From positions 1 through 6,792 of the forward strand of contig WLDA01000051.1 in NCBI GenBank assembly GCA_009705025.1: DNA of 6,792 bases, in the 5' to 3' direction. Made by a program: the position numbers and the translations under genes. The stretch comes from Actinomycetota bacterium. Its GTDB lineage: Bacteria; Actinomycetota; Actinomycetes; Nanopelagicales; Nanopelagicaceae. This document shows positions 5,735-6,792 of the stretch, piece by piece. The stretch's first letter is position 1, and each line of letters opens with the position of its first letter. The notes below the pieces were generated by a model that worked only from the letters and a program-made list of their open reading frames with translations, ran no database searches and was not told the origin of the DNA.

Positions 5735-6538
5735 ATGTCGATTCGTCACTATTCTCAACGTGGAAATAGACGACGCGGAATAAATCCAAAAGCGCAAGCA
5801 CTCTTGCTCACAATCCTTGCAGTAGTAATTCTGTTTCAAATTTCATATCCATTATTAGAAGGTGAAGCTCTACGAGTTGTAACGATTGCAACTGTGTATT
5901 GGGGTGCTGCAGCAATGTCATTGCATGCACTACTCGCCTACGGATCTCGTTATGCAATAACTTATATTTCTGTCACCTTGATTTACGCATTCATTATTGA
6001 GCAAATTGGAGTGAAGACTGGCTGGCCCTTTGGCCAATATTCATATGACGAATCCCTAGGTCCAAAAATTGCAAGCGTCTCACTCGTTGTTCCGTTTGCG
6101 TGGGCGATGATGGCGCATCCATTACTCATTGCATCACGACGTGTTGGAAAGAGTTGGGTATTTCTCTATGGAGGTTTTGCACTCATGGCTTGGGATCTTT
6201 TCTTAGATCCACAAATGGTTGCTGCTGGGCGATGGAGTTGGACATTTTCTGGAGCCCATATTCCTTTCCAGCCTGAGATTCCACTCTCAAATGCATTTGG
6301 TTGGCTCTTTGCAGGTATGGGACTTATGGCGATTCTTCATCAAGTACTTCCACGTGAGCGCAGAAAAATTAGTGCCGGCTTTGGAGTCGTTGATTTTTAT
6401 TTAGGGTGGAGCTGGTTCTCAGGCGTTGTTGCAAATCTATTTTTCTTTGATCGACCTGGAGTCGCATTCATTGGCGGGCTAATCTATGGAGCAGTACTTG
6501 CACCATATGCATTTTCTCGTTGGCTCGGTAGACCGTAG
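5735..6538 (+). CDS. cruF: CruF-like carotenoid 1,2-hydratase (DUF422 family)
   Basis: A 267-residue polytopic membrane protein of the carotenoid biosynthesis family that holds cyanobacterial and Deinococcus CruF and haloarchaeal bisanhydrobacterioruberin hydratase. A basic N-terminus (4-19) precedes about seven helices. Family motifs seen are EQIGVKTGWPFGQYSY (89-104), the LGPKI and VPFAWAMMAHP block (108-129), and DLFLDPQMVAAGRWSW (154-169), followed by PLSNAFGWLF. These conserved acidic and aromatic residues are thought to line the active site. CruF adds water across the 1,2 double bond of an acyclic (psi) end group, giving a tertiary C1 hydroxyl. It lies 18 nt after the CrtA-like gene and 10 nt before a glycosyltransferase, so the trio probably modifies one carotenoid end in the membrane. 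The lycopene-producing genes are not in this window. Confidence 0.85.
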   Translation: MSIRHYSQRGNRRRGINPKAQALLLTILAVVILFQISYPLLEGEALRVVTIATVYWGAAAMSLHALLAYGSRYAITYISVTLIYAFIIEQIGVKTGWPFGQYSYDESLGPKIASVSLVVPFAWAMMAHPLLIASRRVGKSWVFLYGGFALMAWDLFLDPQMVAAGRWSWTFSGAHIPFQPEIPLSNAFGWLFAGMGLMAILHQVLPRERRKISAGFGVVDFYLGWSWFSGVVANLFFFDRPGVAFIGGLIYGAVLAPYAFSRWLGRP

Positions 6539-6548
6539 AGATATCTGA

Positions 6549-6792
6549 ATGATTTTTGCACTGCTCAATTTTTTCTTACTTTTATTTGTAATTGCTAACG
6601 CGCTCACAATGCCAAAGCTTTCTCGAAATTTATCGAGTAATCACTCCATAGCTCTACATATCCCAATGCGCAATGAATCAGAGAACGTCATTGAATTAGT
6701 TGAAATGCTAAAAACTCAGTCTTACCCTAATGCGCATCACTTCTACATCCTCGATGACAATTCCACCGATGACACTTATTCACTTCTAAGCA
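6549..6792 (+). CDS. family 2 glycosyltransferase, CruG-like, cut by window end
   Basis: The first 81 residues of a gene that continues past the window; no stop is seen. A hydrophobic N-terminus (about 3-20) looks like a membrane anchor or signal anchor. The GT2 catalytic domain then begins with HIPMRNESENV (37-47) and reaches LDDNSTDDT (68-76), the usual place of the first conserved nucleotide-sugar-binding aspartates (D69/D70). Gene order CruF then glycosyltransferase suggests CruG, which attaches a sugar to the 2'-hydroxyl of myxol-type carotenoids, but only the generic GT2 family can be supported from this fragment. The start at 6549 is 10 nt after the CruF-like stop, with only a weak GAGA upstream, so translation is probably coupled. 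An alternative is another carotenoid or lipid glycosyltransferase of the CrtQ type. Confidence 0.75.
   Translation, partial: MIFALLNFFLLLFVIANALTMPKLSRNLSSNHSIALHIPMRNESENVIELVEMLKTQSYPNAHHFYILDDNSTDDTYSLLS

Noticed and set aside
5523..5801. Open frame of 92 codons on the minus strand across the crtA/cruF junction
   Set aside because: No recognisable motif or start signal, and both overlapped plus-strand genes have strong family matches.

Overview
The window reads as chromosomal DNA from a small-genome, fairly AT-rich actinobacterium. The best guess is a freshwater planktonic lineage of the acI / Nanopelagicales type. This rests on protein character, very tight gene packing (1-nt gaps, an ATGA overlap, overlapping convergent stops), and starts that mostly lack a Shine-Dalgarno sequence but carry a TANNNT-like hexamer about 6 nt upstream, as in leaderless actinobacterial transcripts. 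The taxon is inferred. There is no rRNA, tRNA, mobile element or CRISPR array, and no gene-free stretch over 70 bases.

Left block (1-1270, plus strand): a DoxX-family membrane protein, a strong intrinsic terminator, then a TauE/SafE-family anion exporter. The exporter meets the next gene tail to tail, with the two stop codons overlapping.

Middle block (1267-3740, minus strand): two adjacent, clearly paralogous 12-helix MFS transporters of the YbjJ/FucP-like type, transcribed leftward with a 26-nt gap. They look like a tandem duplication; the substrates are unknown.

Right block (3770-6792, plus strand): a compact five-gene array. It runs YbaK/ProX-type aminoacyl-tRNA deacylase, alpha/beta hydrolase, CrtA-like carotenoid monooxygenase, CruF-like carotenoid 1,2-hydratase, and a family 2 glycosyltransferase cut by the window edge (CruG-like by position). 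The last three suggest an end-group pathway for an acyclic (psi) carotenoid end. CruF would add a tertiary OH at C1, the CrtA-like enzyme would oxidise C2, and the glycosyltransferase would add a sugar to the C2 oxygen, giving a myxol-glycoside-like product. Upstream carotenoid genes (crtE/B/I/Y) are not in the window.

The middle and right blocks diverge from a 29-bp gap. It holds two back-to-back TANNNT hexamers, each exactly 6 nt from its start codon, which together form a near-perfect dyad. This is the most striking regulatory structure here. The crtA-cruF-glycosyltransferase module is the most interesting gene system.
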